From positions 1 through 32,176 of the forward strand of contig DYMG01000026.1 of assembly GCA_020721655.1 (NCBI GenBank): a DNA stretch of 32,176 nucleotides, read 5' to 3'. The translations under genes and the position numbers were made by a program. The notes beneath the pieces are model-generated. The model searched no databases. It saw nothing but the letters and a program-made list of their open reading frames with translations, and was not told where the DNA came from. This DNA comes from Paludibacter propionicigenes. GTDB lineage: Bacteria > Bacteroidota > Bacteroidia > Bacteroidales > JAFGXI01. Each line of letters starts with the position of its first letter. Position 1 is the first letter of the stretch. Positions 8,885 to 18,516 of the stretch are shown here, one piece after another.

Positions 8885-8915
8885 TTTGTGCACAATTTAA
8901 TAAATAATACTTTTG
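8885..8915 (+). promoter_or_regulatory. Bacteroidota promoter TTTG-N19-TACTTTTG for the MATE gene
   Basis: TTTG 8885-8888, 19-nt spacer, TACTTTTG 8908-8915. Matches the -33/-7 consensus closely. Confidence 0.6.
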
Positions 8916-8920
8916 CAAGT

Positions 8921-10255
8921 GTGAGGGATTTAACAAAGGGAAACGAATACAAAGTTATTCTAATGTTCACATTACCAATGCTTTTTGGTAATGTCTTTCA
9001 TCAATTATATAATATCATAGATAGTATTGTTGTAGGGCAATACATAGGAAAAGAAGCTCTGGCTGCTGTTGGAGCATCATTCCCAATAATATTTTTTTTA
9101 ATTTCATTGGTTATTGGTTTTTCCACGGGTTCTACAATACTAATATCTCAATATTATGGGGCAAAACAATTTGATAACATAAGAAAAGTTGTTGATACAA
9201 ATAATATTATAATGTTTGTAACAGCAATTGTTTTAGGTGCTTTAGGTATGATTTTTAGTAGAGATATATTTATTTTAATTGATTTACCAAAAGACGTTAT
9301 CCCCGATGCCACAAAATTTTTGCAAATTTATTTCTTAGGAATGCCTGCTTTCTTTGGATTTCAAGGAATAAGTGCAATTTTAAGAGGTGTTGGCGATTCA
9401 AAAACTCCGCTATATTTCTTAATTATTTCAACTTCGGCAAATCTTATACTAGATTTGATACTAATTGTATGGTTAAGGTTTGGAATAGAAGGGGTTGCTT
9501 ATGCTACATTGGTTTCGCAAATTGGAGCCTTTGCAACTGTAATTTATTGGGTAAATAAAAAACATAAAGAGCTAAGTTTTAGAGTAATCAAATTAAAGTT
9601 TGATAGAGAAGTGTTTTATAAAAGTTTAAAAATTGGAATACCATCGGGCTTTCAAATGATGATTGTTTCCCTTAGTATGATGGCAATTTTTGCAATAGTA
9701 AATAAGTTTGGAACAGACGTGGTAGCTGCTTATTCTGGAGCACTTAGAATAGATTCTTTAGCTACTTTACCTGCTATGATGTTTTCTACAGCATTATCGG
9801 CTTTTGTTGGACAAAATATTGGTGCAAAAAGATACGATAGAGTTAAAAAAGGATTTTTTGCAACGCTAATAATGTCGGCAATATTCTCAATTATAATTAC
9901 AATTGTTATAATAATATTTGGAGAATCTCTTATGAATATGTTTATTGATGATGCAAATATTGTTAGAATTGGGGAAGGATACTTAGTTATAATAAGTTCG
10001 TTTTATATTTTATTTGCCATAATGTTTACCTCAAATGCTGTAATGAGAGGAGCGGGCGATACAATAATACCAATGTTTATAACATTAGTAGCACTTTGGT
10101 TTGTACGAATACCGGTAGCACATTTTTTAGGAAATATTTGGGGCGAAATTGGCGTATGGTGGTCTATGCCAATTGCTTGGGCTGTTGGAACAATACTTTC
10201 CTTAATATACTACTCAACAGGTATTTGGAAAAAAAAATCTGTTGTAAAATATTAG
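8921..10255 (+). CDS. MATE family efflux transporter
   Basis: 'RDLTKGNEYKVILMFTLPMLFGNVFHQLYNIIDSIVVGQYIGKEALAAVGASFPI' is classic MATE. ORF track starts at 8888 (GTG). The in-frame GTG at 8921 gives the usual 'MRDLTKGN' start and lies downstream of the promoter. Confidence 0.93.
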   Translation: MRDLTKGNEYKVILMFTLPMLFGNVFHQLYNIIDSIVVGQYIGKEALAAVGASFPIIFFLISLVIGFSTGSTILISQYYGAKQFDNIRKVVDTNNIIMFVTAIVLGALGMIFSRDIFILIDLPKDVIPDATKFLQIYFLGMPAFFGFQGISAILRGVGDSKTPLYFLIISTSANLILDLILIVWLRFGIEGVAYATLVSQIGAFATVIYWVNKKHKELSFRVIKLKFDREVFYKSLKIGIPSGFQMMIVSLSMMAIFAIVNKFGTDVVAAYSGALRIDSLATLPAMMFSTALSAFVGQNIGAKRYDRVKKGFFATLIMSAIFSIIITIVIIIFGESLMNMFIDDANIVRIGEGYLVIISSFYILFAIMFTSNAVMRGAGDTIIPMFITLVALWFVRIPVAHFLGNIWGEIGVWWSMPIAWAVGTILSLIYYSTGIWKKKSVVKY

Positions 10256-10258
10256 TAA

Positions 10259-11041
10259 ATGTACTCTGCAATTCAATATATAAAACACTTTTTTTTATCA
10301 AATCATAAAGGACATAACGTACACTCTCCTTTTGTTTATAATTTTGTGAAAAATGTTTTAGAAACAAGAGGCGAATTTTATTGCTTTAGCGAAATTGAAA
10401 ACGTTAGGGAAACCCTTTTATATAATCATAAGTCGATAATAATAAATGATTTAGGAGCTAAATCGAAGGTTGATAAAAGCCCCAAAAGAACAGTTAGTGA
10501 TATTGCAAAAACATCGTTAAAACCCAAAAAACAAGCACAATTATTATTTAGAATTGTTAATCATTTTCAGCCAAAAACAGTAATCGAATTGGGAACATCT
10601 TTGGGCATTTCAACATTGTACATATCTAAAGCTGTAAAAACATCTCAAATTATTACAATAGAGGGCGATAAATCTATATTTGAAATAGCTGAAAATTTAT
10701 TCAAAACATTAAATATCAGAAATATTAAAAATATAAACGCAAATTTCGATAACGAATTAGAAAAAATAGTAAATAATTTAGAAAAAATAGATTTAGTATA
10801 TTTTGATGGAAATCATACAAAAGAAGCAACATTAAAATATTTTGAAAGTATTTTGCCAAAAATATCAGAAAATACAGTACTAATTTTCGACGATATTTAT
10901 TGGAGCAAAGGTATGACAGAGGCTTGGTTAGAAATTAAAATGAACGAAAAAGTAAAAGTAACAATAGATACATTTTATTTTGGTATAGTGCTTTTTAGAA
11001 CAACACAGCCAAAACAAAATTTCAAATTATATACAAGGTAA
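10259..11041 (+). CDS. Class I SAM-dependent methyltransferase (O-methyltransferase-like)
   Basis: 'TVIELGTSLGISTLYISKAVKTSQIITIEGD', 'IDLVYFDGNHTKEATLKYFE', 'LIFDDIYWSKGM'. Confidence 0.85.
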   Translation: MYSAIQYIKHFFLSNHKGHNVHSPFVYNFVKNVLETRGEFYCFSEIENVRETLLYNHKSIIINDLGAKSKVDKSPKRTVSDIAKTSLKPKKQAQLLFRIVNHFQPKTVIELGTSLGISTLYISKAVKTSQIITIEGDKSIFEIAENLFKTLNIRNIKNINANFDNELEKIVNNLEKIDLVYFDGNHTKEATLKYFESILPKISENTVLIFDDIYWSKGMTEAWLEIKMNEKVKVTIDTFYFGIVLFRTTQPKQNFKLYTR

Positions 11042-11042
11042 A

Positions 11043-11073
11043 TTTGTATTTTCATGAAAAATACTTACATTTA
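11043..11073 (+). promoter_or_regulatory. Promoter TTTG-N19-TACATTTA for the T9SS-secreted protein
   Basis: TTTG 11043-11046, 19-nt spacer, TACATTTA 11066-11073. The ATG is at 11096. Confidence 0.5.
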
Positions 11074-11095
11074 GCAAAATTTTAAATATAAACGA

Positions 11096-13477
11096 ATGAA
11101 AAAAATTTTATTATTTACAGCCTTGTTTGTTGCAGTAGCATTTACAACAAGTGCTCAGTGGATTGAGCAAGCAACAGGCTTTACAGCAGCATCTAGAGGT
11201 ATCAGAGACATCTCTATTGTTGATGAAAACACTGTTTGGGCAGTTGCTTACGATGGGTCGGGTAGCAATGCTAACGTTCAACAATTTACTAAAACTACCG
11301 ATGGTGGTGCAACTTGGACACCGGGAACCATCAATGTTGGTAATACAACACTTGGAATAGCAATGATACACGCAGTTAGTGCAACAACTGCTTATGTTGC
11401 AGCTTTTGTTAATTCAACAGGGCAACAAGGAATTTTTATTACTACAGATGGTGGTACAACTTGGACTCGCCAAACAACAGCAGCTTACACAAGTTCAACA
11501 TCTTTTACAAATGTTGTTTACTTTTGGGGTGCAACCGATGGTTTTTGTATGGGAGACCCTGTAAGTGGCGAATACGAAATTTATACAACTACTGATGGTG
11601 GTACAACTTGGACTCCTATTTTAGGTGCAAATATACCAAATAATTTAACTGGAGAATACGGATATACCGGACAATACACAACTTTTGGCGACAATGTGTG
11701 GTTTACAACAAACAAAGGACGAATTTATCATTCTACCGACAAAGGTTATAACTGGGCAGTTTACCAAACACCAATTTCCGATTTTGGAGGAACATCAATG
11801 TCTGGAAATATTGCATTTACAAATGCAACTAACGGACTTTTAGTAAACGTGAATAACGAAATGTGGGAAACTACTGATGCTGGTGCAACTTGGACTTCAT
11901 TAACCTCAACAGGAACACATTACTCAACTGATATTGAAGCAGTTCCTGGAATTAACGGAACTTATGTTAACTCTGGAAACTCATCAGGATTTGCATACAC
12001 AAACTTTAACGGACACCTTTGGACTCAACTTACAAACCCAGGACAAGCCCTTGAAATAGGTTGGTTAAATGCTACAACTGGTTGGGTAGGTAGTTTTAAT
12101 ACTGATGCCACAACTGGTGGAATTTTTAAATTCGACGGAACTATTCCAACACCTTTAAATAACGACTTATCTGCTCAAGAAATTACATATCCTACTACAG
12201 GACTTGTTTTATCTACTACAGAGTACATTGAAGCTACAATAGTTAATAATGGAGTTAATCCTCAATCTAATTTTGATGTAACATACAGCGTTAACGGAGG
12301 AACTTTAGTAACAGAAACTGTAACCGCTACAATTAACTCAGGAGAATCTTACACATACACATTTACAACTCCTTTCGATTTTTCAGCAGCAGGAACATAC
12401 AGTATTGAAGTTTCAACAGCATTAACTTCTGATGAAAATACAGCTAACGATAATGTAACTAAAGTAATAGAATTGTATAACCAAGTTTATGAAAGAAAAA
12501 TTATTCACGAACAATTTACAACCGAGTTGTGTCAGTATTGTCCACCAGTGTTAGAATATATGTCTAGTTTACACGATACTTATGCTCCAAATATGATTAC
12601 AATTACACATCACTCAGGTTATGGTACAGATTTTCTAACAAATGCAGCTGCTGTTGATATGGAAGAGTTTTACAATGGTGGTACTTTTGCACCCGGAGGA
12701 ATGTTTGACAGACACTACAATGGCTTAGATAATGATAATGATTCTGGAATAGACCCAGGTCCAGTTTTTTGGGACGGTTCACCTTACGGTGGAAATAGAA
12801 TTGATGAACGTTTAGCTTTACCAGCTTTTGTAAGTGTAAATATTGATGGTTCATTCGATACTCAAACAAGAGAATTAAGTTTTACCGTTTCTGGAGATTT
12901 TGTTAATAATTTTATAGGCGATTTAAGCATTAATGTTTGGTTAACAGAAGACCATATAGCACAACAATCACAAGCTTCTGCTCCAGTTGGTTTTGAACAC
13001 CGATATACTCAAAGAGCTGCAATAACAAATTATATTGGAGATATGTTGCAAAACGGAGCTACAGATGGCGATACCTATACACAAACTTACACATATACAG
13101 TTGATGCATCTTGGGATTGGCACAATATGTACATAGTTGCCTTTGTAGGAAATTACGATGCATCAAGTGTTAATAATAGAGAAGTTCATAATGCAAACGA
13201 AAAGCTATTTACTGAACTTACAATTACAAGCTTGTCAAATATTGAAGATAAAAATGTAAGAGTTTACCCTAACCCAACAACTGGATTGTTTAATATACAA
13301 GGAATTGAAGGCAGTAACGTAGAGGTTGTAAATTCATTAGGTCAAGTTGTATATTCTGTAAATAATGTTAGCTCATTGCAAACTATTGATTTGTCGAATA
13401 ATAGTGAAGGTACTTACTTTGTTAAAATTAAAACTAACGATAGTGTTGTTACTAGAAAAATTTCTTATATAAAATAA
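11096..13477 (+). CDS. T9SS type A sorting domain-containing protein with BNR/Asp-box-like repeats and an Omp28-like CxxC region
   Basis: Signal peptide. Four 'TTDGGxTWT' repeats. 'HEQFTTELCQYCPPVLEYMSSLHDTYAPNMITITHHSGYG' is Omp28/thioredoxin-like. C-terminal 'VRVYPNPTTGLFNIQG...GTYFVKIKTNDSVVTRKISYIK' sorting domain. Confidence 0.85.
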   Translation: MKKILLFTALFVAVAFTTSAQWIEQATGFTAASRGIRDISIVDENTVWAVAYDGSGSNANVQQFTKTTDGGATWTPGTINVGNTTLGIAMIHAVSATTAYVAAFVNSTGQQGIFITTDGGTTWTRQTTAAYTSSTSFTNVVYFWGATDGFCMGDPVSGEYEIYTTTDGGTTWTPILGANIPNNLTGEYGYTGQYTTFGDNVWFTTNKGRIYHSTDKGYNWAVYQTPISDFGGTSMSGNIAFTNATNGLLVNVNNEMWETTDAGATWTSLTSTGTHYSTDIEAVPGINGTYVNSGNSSGFAYTNFNGHLWTQLTNPGQALEIGWLNATTGWVGSFNTDATTGGIFKFDGTIPTPLNNDLSAQEITYPTTGLVLSTTEYIEATIVNNGVNPQSNFDVTYSVNGGTLVTETVTATINSGESYTYTFTTPFDFSAAGTYSIEVSTALTSDENTANDNVTKVIELYNQVYERKIIHEQFTTELCQYCPPVLEYMSSLHDTYAPNMITITHHSGYGTDFLTNAAAVDMEEFYNGGTFAPGGMFDRHYNGLDNDNDSGIDPGPVFWDGSPYGGNRIDERLALPAFVSVNIDGSFDTQTRELSFTVSGDFVNNFIGDLSINVWLTEDHIAQQSQASAPVGFEHRYTQRAAITNYIGDMLQNGATDGDTYTQTYTYTVDASWDWHNMYIVAFVGNYDASSVNNREVHNANEKLFTELTITSLSNIEDKNVRVYPNPTTGLFNIQGIEGSNVEVVNSLGQVVYSVNNVSSLQTIDLSNNSEGTYFVKIKTNDSVVTRKISYIK
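11294..11897 (+). repeat. Four dispersed in-frame copies of ACTAC(C/A/T)GATG(G/C)TGGT(G/A)CAACTTGGAC encoding the Asp-box motif TTDGGxTWT
   Basis: Copies at about 11294-11319, 11441-11467, 11588-11614 and 11870-11897. Confidence 0.85.
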
Positions 13478-13502
13478 GAATTTTTAAACAAATAAAATTA
13501 AA

Positions 13503-13534
13503 GAGGTTGTTTTTTAGACAGCCTCTTTTTTTTT
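13503..13534 (+). terminator. Rho-independent terminator
   Basis: GAGGTTGT...ACAGCCTC hairpin (13503-13525) followed by TTTTTTTTT. Confidence 0.75.
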
Positions 13535-13622
13535 GTATTACATTATACCGATGCAATTTATTTATTGGACAATATATTGTTTGTATTTGGTATTATATAG
13601 AAGTGCGTTTTACCAATTGGTA

Positions 13623-14450
13623 TTATTTGTCTATAATTTTTATCTCAACTCTGCGGTTTATTGTTTTATCGCTTTCCGATATTTCTGGAACAATAATTCT
13701 TTTATTAGCACCAAAACCTTTATAAGATAATCTATCTTTTGCAATTCCGTTTTCCACTAGAAAATCGTAAATAAATTTAGCTCGTTGAACTGATAAATCG
13801 TTTGTTTGTGTATCAAAATCAAATCCATCTCCTTTTCCTTTATCTTGACAACAAATATGTCCTTGTATTTCAATTTTTAGAGTTTCGTTGTTTTCCATTA
13901 TTAATAACAAACTATCTAATGTAGGCATTGATGTTTTTATTAAACGATGGCTACCTCCTATAAAATTTAAGTTTTTTAGTGCAATTGTTGACCCAATTTC
14001 GGCGTTTTCAAAATTTAATGGGAGTTTTTTTACAGTTTTTTTTTTTATAGGTGTGTTTTCTATTTTGGTATATTTAATGTCAACTCTTCTGTTTTTTGAG
14101 TTTCCAATTTCATTTTCGGAAATTCCTGTTAGCTCTCCTTTTCCTATGTTTTTTAAAATAAAATTTTTGCTAATGCCTCTGTTTAAAATGAAATTATAAA
14201 CCTTGTTTACTCTTTTTTCCGATAAAATTTTGTTATCGTCCTCGTTTCCTAAATAATCTGCGTATCCTAATAATATAAATCCATTGTATTTTGTTTCATC
14301 AATTTCTGAAATAAATTTTTCTAAATTAATTTGTTCATTATAAGGTATTTCGTGCTTGTTTATGGCGAAAAAAATACTAATGGAATCTGTTTGAGAATTT
14401 ATTTTTGTGTTAATAGCAATAAGAAATATAATTAACAAATAAGTTCTCAT
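13623..14450 (-). CDS. OmpA family protein
   Basis: Two OmpA-like segments: 'FILLGYADYLGNEDDNKILSEKRVNKVYNFILNRGI' and 'IEIQGHICCQDKGKGDGFDFDTQTNDLSVQRAKFIYDFLVENGIAKDRLSYKGFGANKRIVPE...NRRVEIKI'. Confidence 0.9.
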   Translation of the reverse strand: MRTYLLIIFLIAINTKINSQTDSISIFFAINKHEIPYNEQINLEKFISEIDETKYNGFILLGYADYLGNEDDNKILSEKRVNKVYNFILNRGISKNFILKNIGKGELTGISENEIGNSKNRRVDIKYTKIENTPIKKKTVKKLPLNFENAEIGSTIALKNLNFIGGSHRLIKTSMPTLDSLLLIMENNETLKIEIQGHICCQDKGKGDGFDFDTQTNDLSVQRAKFIYDFLVENGIAKDRLSYKGFGANKRIIVPEISESDKTINRRVEIKIIDK

Positions 14451-14461
14451 TTTTTAATAAT

Positions 14462-16285
14462 TTAAAAAGATTGAATGTTATGAAGTTTAGTGTAAACTCC
14501 GTTTAATTCAAGTAGTTCTTTATGGGTTCCTTTTTCAATAATGTTACCTTCGTGAAGAACACAAATTTCATCGACTGCAATAATTGTTGATAACCTATGT
14601 GCTATTACTATTGATGTTCTATTTTTCATTAATTTATACAATGCATCTTGAACTAAACGTTCGCTTTCTGTGTCTAAAGCTGATGTTGCTTCATCAAGAA
14701 TTAGAATAGGTGGGTTGTTAAGAACAGCCCTTGCAATACTAACTCTTTGCCTTTGACCGCCTGAAAGTTTATTGCCTCTATCTCCAATATTTGTGTAATA
14801 ACCATTAGCTGATTGCATTATAAATTCGTGGGCATTTGCAACTTTTGCAGCTTCAATAACTTCGGATTCTGTTGCATTTTCTAAGCCAAAAGCTATATTG
14901 TTGAAAAAAGTATCGTTAAACAGAATTGGTTCTTGATTTACATTTCCCATTAAACCTCGTAAGTCGGTTATTTGTATGTTTTTTATAGGGTTGCCATCAA
15001 TTAATATTTCGCCTTCTTCAATATCCCAAAAACGTGGTAATAAATCTACTAATGTAGATTTTCCAGAGCCCGATTGTCCTACTAAGGCAACACTTTTGCC
15101 TTTTTCTACCGATAAGTTTACATTTTTAAGAACGTAGTCTGTTTTATATTTAAACGACACATTTTTAAATTCTATTTTATTGCTAAATTCGTTTATTCTT
15201 ATAGGGTTTTTTATGTTTTGTATAGGGTTTTCAGCGTTTAAAATTTCGTTTATCCTATCAATAGAAGCCATTCCTTTTTGTATGTTGTAATATGCTGTTG
15301 ATATTGATTTTGCGGGTGTAATTATTTGTGAAAATAAAATTAAATACGAAATAAATGCTTGTGGCGATAGCTCGCTTTGTCCGCTTAAAACTAAAGACCC
15401 TCCGTAAAGCATTAAACTAACCATTACAACAGAGCCTAAAAATTCGCTCATAGGGTTTGCTAAATCTCTACGTCGCCATAGTTTTATTATTAAATTTGTA
15501 AAATGATTATTTACTGATTCAAATCTGTTGTTTAATTTTTTTTCGGCATTAAAAGCTTTTATTATTCGTATTCCAGATAGTGTTTCTTCAACAACAGACA
15601 ATAATATTCCTAAGCGTTTTTGTCCTCTAAATCCAGTTTTTCGTAGGTTTTTACCTATTATTCCTATTAATCCTCCTGTAATTGGAAGTAAAATTAATAC
15701 AAATAGTGTAAGGTTAAAACTCATAAAAAATAGCATTGAAAGGTAAATAATTATTGTTATTGGGTCTAAAAAAATCATTTCAACAGAACGCATAACAGAA
15801 ACTTCAATTTCTCCAACATCGCTAGTCATTTTTGAAATTATGTCGCCTTTTCTTTCTTCGGAGTAGTACGATACTGGAAGAGCTAATAGCTTTTTAAATA
15901 GCGAGTTGCGAATATCTCTAATAATTCCAGTTCTAATTGTTGCTAAAAAGTATAGGGATAGGTATCTAAAAAGATTTTTCAATAATGAAAATATTATTAC
16001 AATTGAACTAATAAAACCTAATCCAAAAGTTTTACTATGAGAGTTTATTAAATGACTAATGTAATAACTAAAATATTGTTCAAACGATTTTATACTAAAA
16101 CTTAATTCTCCTTGAGGTAGTGTTTCTACTATGGGTTCTGTTCCAAAAAGAATACCCAAAAATGGGATTGCCATAAGCAGTGAAAATAAACCAAAAAATG
16201 TTGAAAAAAGGTTTAATACCATACTTATTATTGTTTTTCCCCAGTATGGTTTAACGTATGAAATAACGGTTGATAATTTTTTCAC
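14462..16285 (-). CDS. ABC transporter ATP-binding protein/permease (MsbA-like exporter)
   Basis: TM domain plus Walker A 'GQSGSGKSTLVDLLPRFWD', signature 'LSGGQRQRVSIARA', Walker B 'ILILDEATSALD'. Confidence 0.95.
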   Translation of the reverse strand: MKKLSTVISYVKPYWGKTIISMVLNLFSTFFGLFSLLMAIPFLGILFGTEPIVETLPQGELSFSIKSFEQYFSYYISHLINSHSKTFGLGFISSIVIIFSLLKNLFRYLSLYFLATIRTGIIRDIRNSLFKKLLALPVSYYSEERKGDIISKMTSDVGEIEVSVMRSVEMIFLDPITIIIYLSMLFFMSFNLTLFVLILLPITGGLIGIIGKNLRKTGFRGQKRLGILLSVVEETLSGIRIIKAFNAEKKLNNRFESVNNHFTNLIIKLWRRRDLANPMSEFLGSVVMVSLMLYGGSLVLSGQSELSPQAFISYLILFSQIITPAKSISTAYYNIQKGMASIDRINEILNAENPIQNIKNPIRINEFSNKIEFKNVSFKYKTDYVLKNVNLSVEKGKSVALVGQSGSGKSTLVDLLPRFWDIEEGEILIDGNPIKNIQITDLRGLMGNVNQEPILFNDTFFNNIAFGLENATESEVIEAAKVANAHEFIMQSANGYYTNIGDRGNKLSGGQRQRVSIARAVLNNPPILILDEATSALDTESERLVQDALYKLMKNRTSIVIAHRLSTIIAVDEICVLHEGNIIEKGTHKELLELNGVYTKLHNIQSF

Positions 16286-16301
16286 TATATGTGTTTTTGT
16301 G

Positions 16302-16309
16302 CAAAGTTA
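16302..16309 (-). promoter_or_regulatory. Putative -7 element (TAACTTTG on - strand) for the ABC exporter
   Basis: CAAAGTTA on + strand, 16 nt upstream of the ORF start at 16285. Confidence 0.4.
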
Positions 16310-16467
16310 AAAAAATAGTTAATAAATGTTTTGGTTTGATGTTAAAACATTTATGAGCCCGGTATAAAAAGTCAGTTTAATTTTCATTAAATAGGCTATG
16401 CGTTTAATTATCAGGACTTTGATGTATTATTGTAAATTTGAATTAAAACTCTTATTATCAATAATTT

Positions 16468-16497
16468 AACTTTATAAACTTTCAACTTTATAACTTT
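16468..16497. repeat. Short irregular tandem repeat (4x AACTTT)
   Basis: AACTTT at 16468, 16477, 16484 and 16492 in 'aactttataaactttcaactttataacttt'. Confidence 0.6.
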
Positions 16498-16668
16498 TTA
16501 GGTTGACCTCATTTATTAAAAGTCACATTTACTATTTGAACTTATCCATCTATTTTATACAATTTTAAACACACACGAACATAGATGTTACATCTGACAA
16601 ATAAAAAACAAATTATAAACAGATGAATTTCATTAATATTACTACTTTTAGTTTTTTAAACCATAATT

Positions 16669-17466
16669 ATGGAATATTCGGGAAATCTTATAAAAATGAG
16701 TGCAGAACACCCAGAAAGTGTTCAATATTTATTAAAGTTAGGCGAAAATAGTATTTTAATGAATGATTTAATTGGAGAAAATATACAATTCACATTCAAT
16801 GGAATTATAAATTGCATTAACTGCGGAAAAATTACAAAAAAATCGTTTTCGCAAGGCTTTTGTTACAACTGTTTTTTAACTGCCCCACAAGCCGCCCCTA
16901 GTATTGTTAACCCAGAATTAGATATGGCACATTTAGGAATTTCTAGAGATATGGAATGGGCAAAAACTTATAGTTTAGTTGAGCATTACGTTTATTTAGC
17001 ATTTTCTAGCAATATAAAAGTAGGAGTTACACGCAGTTCGCAGGTAAATACTCGCTGGATTGACCAAGGAGCAAAAAAAGGTGTAATTTTGGCAAAAACG
17101 CCTTACAGAAATTTGGCAGGTCAAATTGAAGTAGCAATGAAACAGCATTTTGCCGACAAAACAAACTGGCGTTCAATGCTTTCCGATATAAATTGCGACG
17201 ACTCGATTTTATTAGAAGCTAAAAATTTAGCTTTAAATGTTTTCCCTTCCGAATTTGAAGAGTATTTTTTTGCTGACAATACAATAACCGAATTAAATTA
17301 TCCTGTTAAAAAATATCCTGAAAAAGTAAAAAGTATAAGCTTAGATAATCTTCCTAAATTTAATAAAAAACTAGTAGGGATTAAAGGGCAATACTTAATT
17401 TTCGATGATAATACAGTTATGAATATTAGAAAACATAATGGGTATTTTGTTGAAATAAATTTTTAG
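16669..17466 (+). CDS. DUF2797 domain-containing protein
   Basis: 'EHPESVQYLL', zinc-ribbon-like 'CINCGKITKKSFSQGFCYNC', 'HYVYLAFSSNIKVGVTRSSQVNTRWIDQGA'. Confidence 0.85.
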   Translation: MEYSGNLIKMSAEHPESVQYLLKLGENSILMNDLIGENIQFTFNGIINCINCGKITKKSFSQGFCYNCFLTAPQAAPSIVNPELDMAHLGISRDMEWAKTYSLVEHYVYLAFSSNIKVGVTRSSQVNTRWIDQGAKKGVILAKTPYRNLAGQIEVAMKQHFADKTNWRSMLSDINCDDSILLEAKNLALNVFPSEFEEYFFADNTITELNYPVKKYPEKVKSISLDNLPKFNKKLVGIKGQYLIFDDNTVMNIRKHNGYFVEINF

Positions 17467-17469
17467 AAT

Positions 17470-18417
17470 CTACTTCTTTTTTAATACATATTTAACTTTT
17501 AGAGTATATAAAAATTGTATTGATGGTTCAAGAATTTCGGCTTTCAAAACTTTATCGAAGTAATTGTACGGATATTTATTATAAAAAATATCTACTTGAT
17601 TATTGTTTGTTACAATAGTTTTGCCTGAAGTTTTAGTTGTTTGATTGCTATTAAAAGCTTTATAGGCAGAATATCTTTCTATAGGAAAAACCGTATTGCT
17701 ATTTTCCAAAACAGTTTTATATGTTGATGTAAAATCTATTTCAAGTTTCTCAAAATCGGCTTTTTTTCGATTAATATTTTTTATAGCTTCTGCTCTAATT
17801 GTATCGTAAACCGCATCGTTATTTTTAATAATATAATCTACTTTTATGATGTCGTAAATTTCGTTTTTTGCAGCTATTTCTAGTAATTTATCAATATCAC
17901 TATTCTTTTTTATTGATATGTGAATATTCTTTTTCACTTCAAATCCGGCAGGAACTTCGTGATATGTTTTACTAAATAATTTTTTTTCAACTTCAATTTC
18001 AAAAATTGGAACTTGCGAAATAAAATCGACATATACATTTTCCTTATTTACACCAATATTTTTAATATCTGTAACAAATTTATTTATCCTTTCATTAGTA
18101 ATAATATGGCAATTATCTATAGTTTCACCAACCTGAGATATTCCAAATATTACGCTATATTCATCAGCCATTGCATTCATTAAAATTTTAGTTTCCAATA
18201 CAATTACGGTGTCGTTAAAATAAGATATTGACTTACTTGTGTACTGTTGTTCAATATTTTGTTGAGCATAGCTATCAAAACTTAATTCGTTAAAACCAGC
18301 AGAATTTGAAATTGTGGAGCTACTTTTCTTTTGATTATAAAACCAATTCCCTGCAGCTTGACCAAATACAGCTATTGTTACAATGTTAAATGCAATAAAA
18401 AATGTTAATGTTTTCAT
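17470..18417 (-). CDS. SIMPL (DUF541) domain-containing secreted protein
   Basis: Signal peptide. Family-like C-terminus 'IKKNSDIDKLLEIAAKNEIYDIIKVDYIIKNND...IRAEAIKNINRKKADFEKL' and oscillin-like layout. Confidence 0.6.
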   Translation of the reverse strand: MKTLTFFIAFNIVTIAVFGQAAGNWFYNQKKSSSTISNSAGFNELSFDSYAQQNIEQQYTSKSISYFNDTVIVLETKILMNAMADEYSVIFGISQVGETIDNCHIITNERINKFVTDIKNIGVNKENVYVDFISQVPIFEIEVEKKLFSKTYHEVPAGFEVKKNIHISIKKNSDIDKLLEIAAKNEIYDIIKVDYIIKNNDAVYDTIRAEAIKNINRKKADFEKLEIDFTSTYKTVLENSNTVFPIERYSAYKAFNSNQTTKTSGKTIVTNNNQVDIFYNKYPYNYFDKVLKAEILEPSIQFLYTLKVKYVLKKK

Positions 18418-18516
18418 TATTAATTTGGTTTAGTAATTATGTTGCAAGTTAAAATTTATTAATAAAATCCACAATTTAAATCAAAATAATTTGAATTAAT
18501 AATTCCAAAATAAATA

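Noticed and set aside
11111-11564. Alternative-frame ORFs 11111-11371 (-), 11151-11360 (+) and 11379-11564 (+)
   Set aside because: Overlap the T9SS protein in other frames. Low complexity (Leu/Gln or Cys-rich) arising from its repeats.
11294-11897. Repeated ACTAC.GATGGTGGT.CAACTTGGAC units as a possible DNA-level repeat element
   Set aside because: They are in frame, irregularly spaced and encode Asp-box motifs, so they are explained by protein repeats.
12603-12869. - strand ORF of 88 aa
   Set aside because: Antisense to the T9SS protein, His/Gln-rich low complexity, no domain.
13507-13730. + strand ORFs 13507-13725 and 13533-13730 after the T9SS gene
   Set aside because: They start inside the terminator and run antisense into the OmpA gene. 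Aromatic-rich shadow translation.
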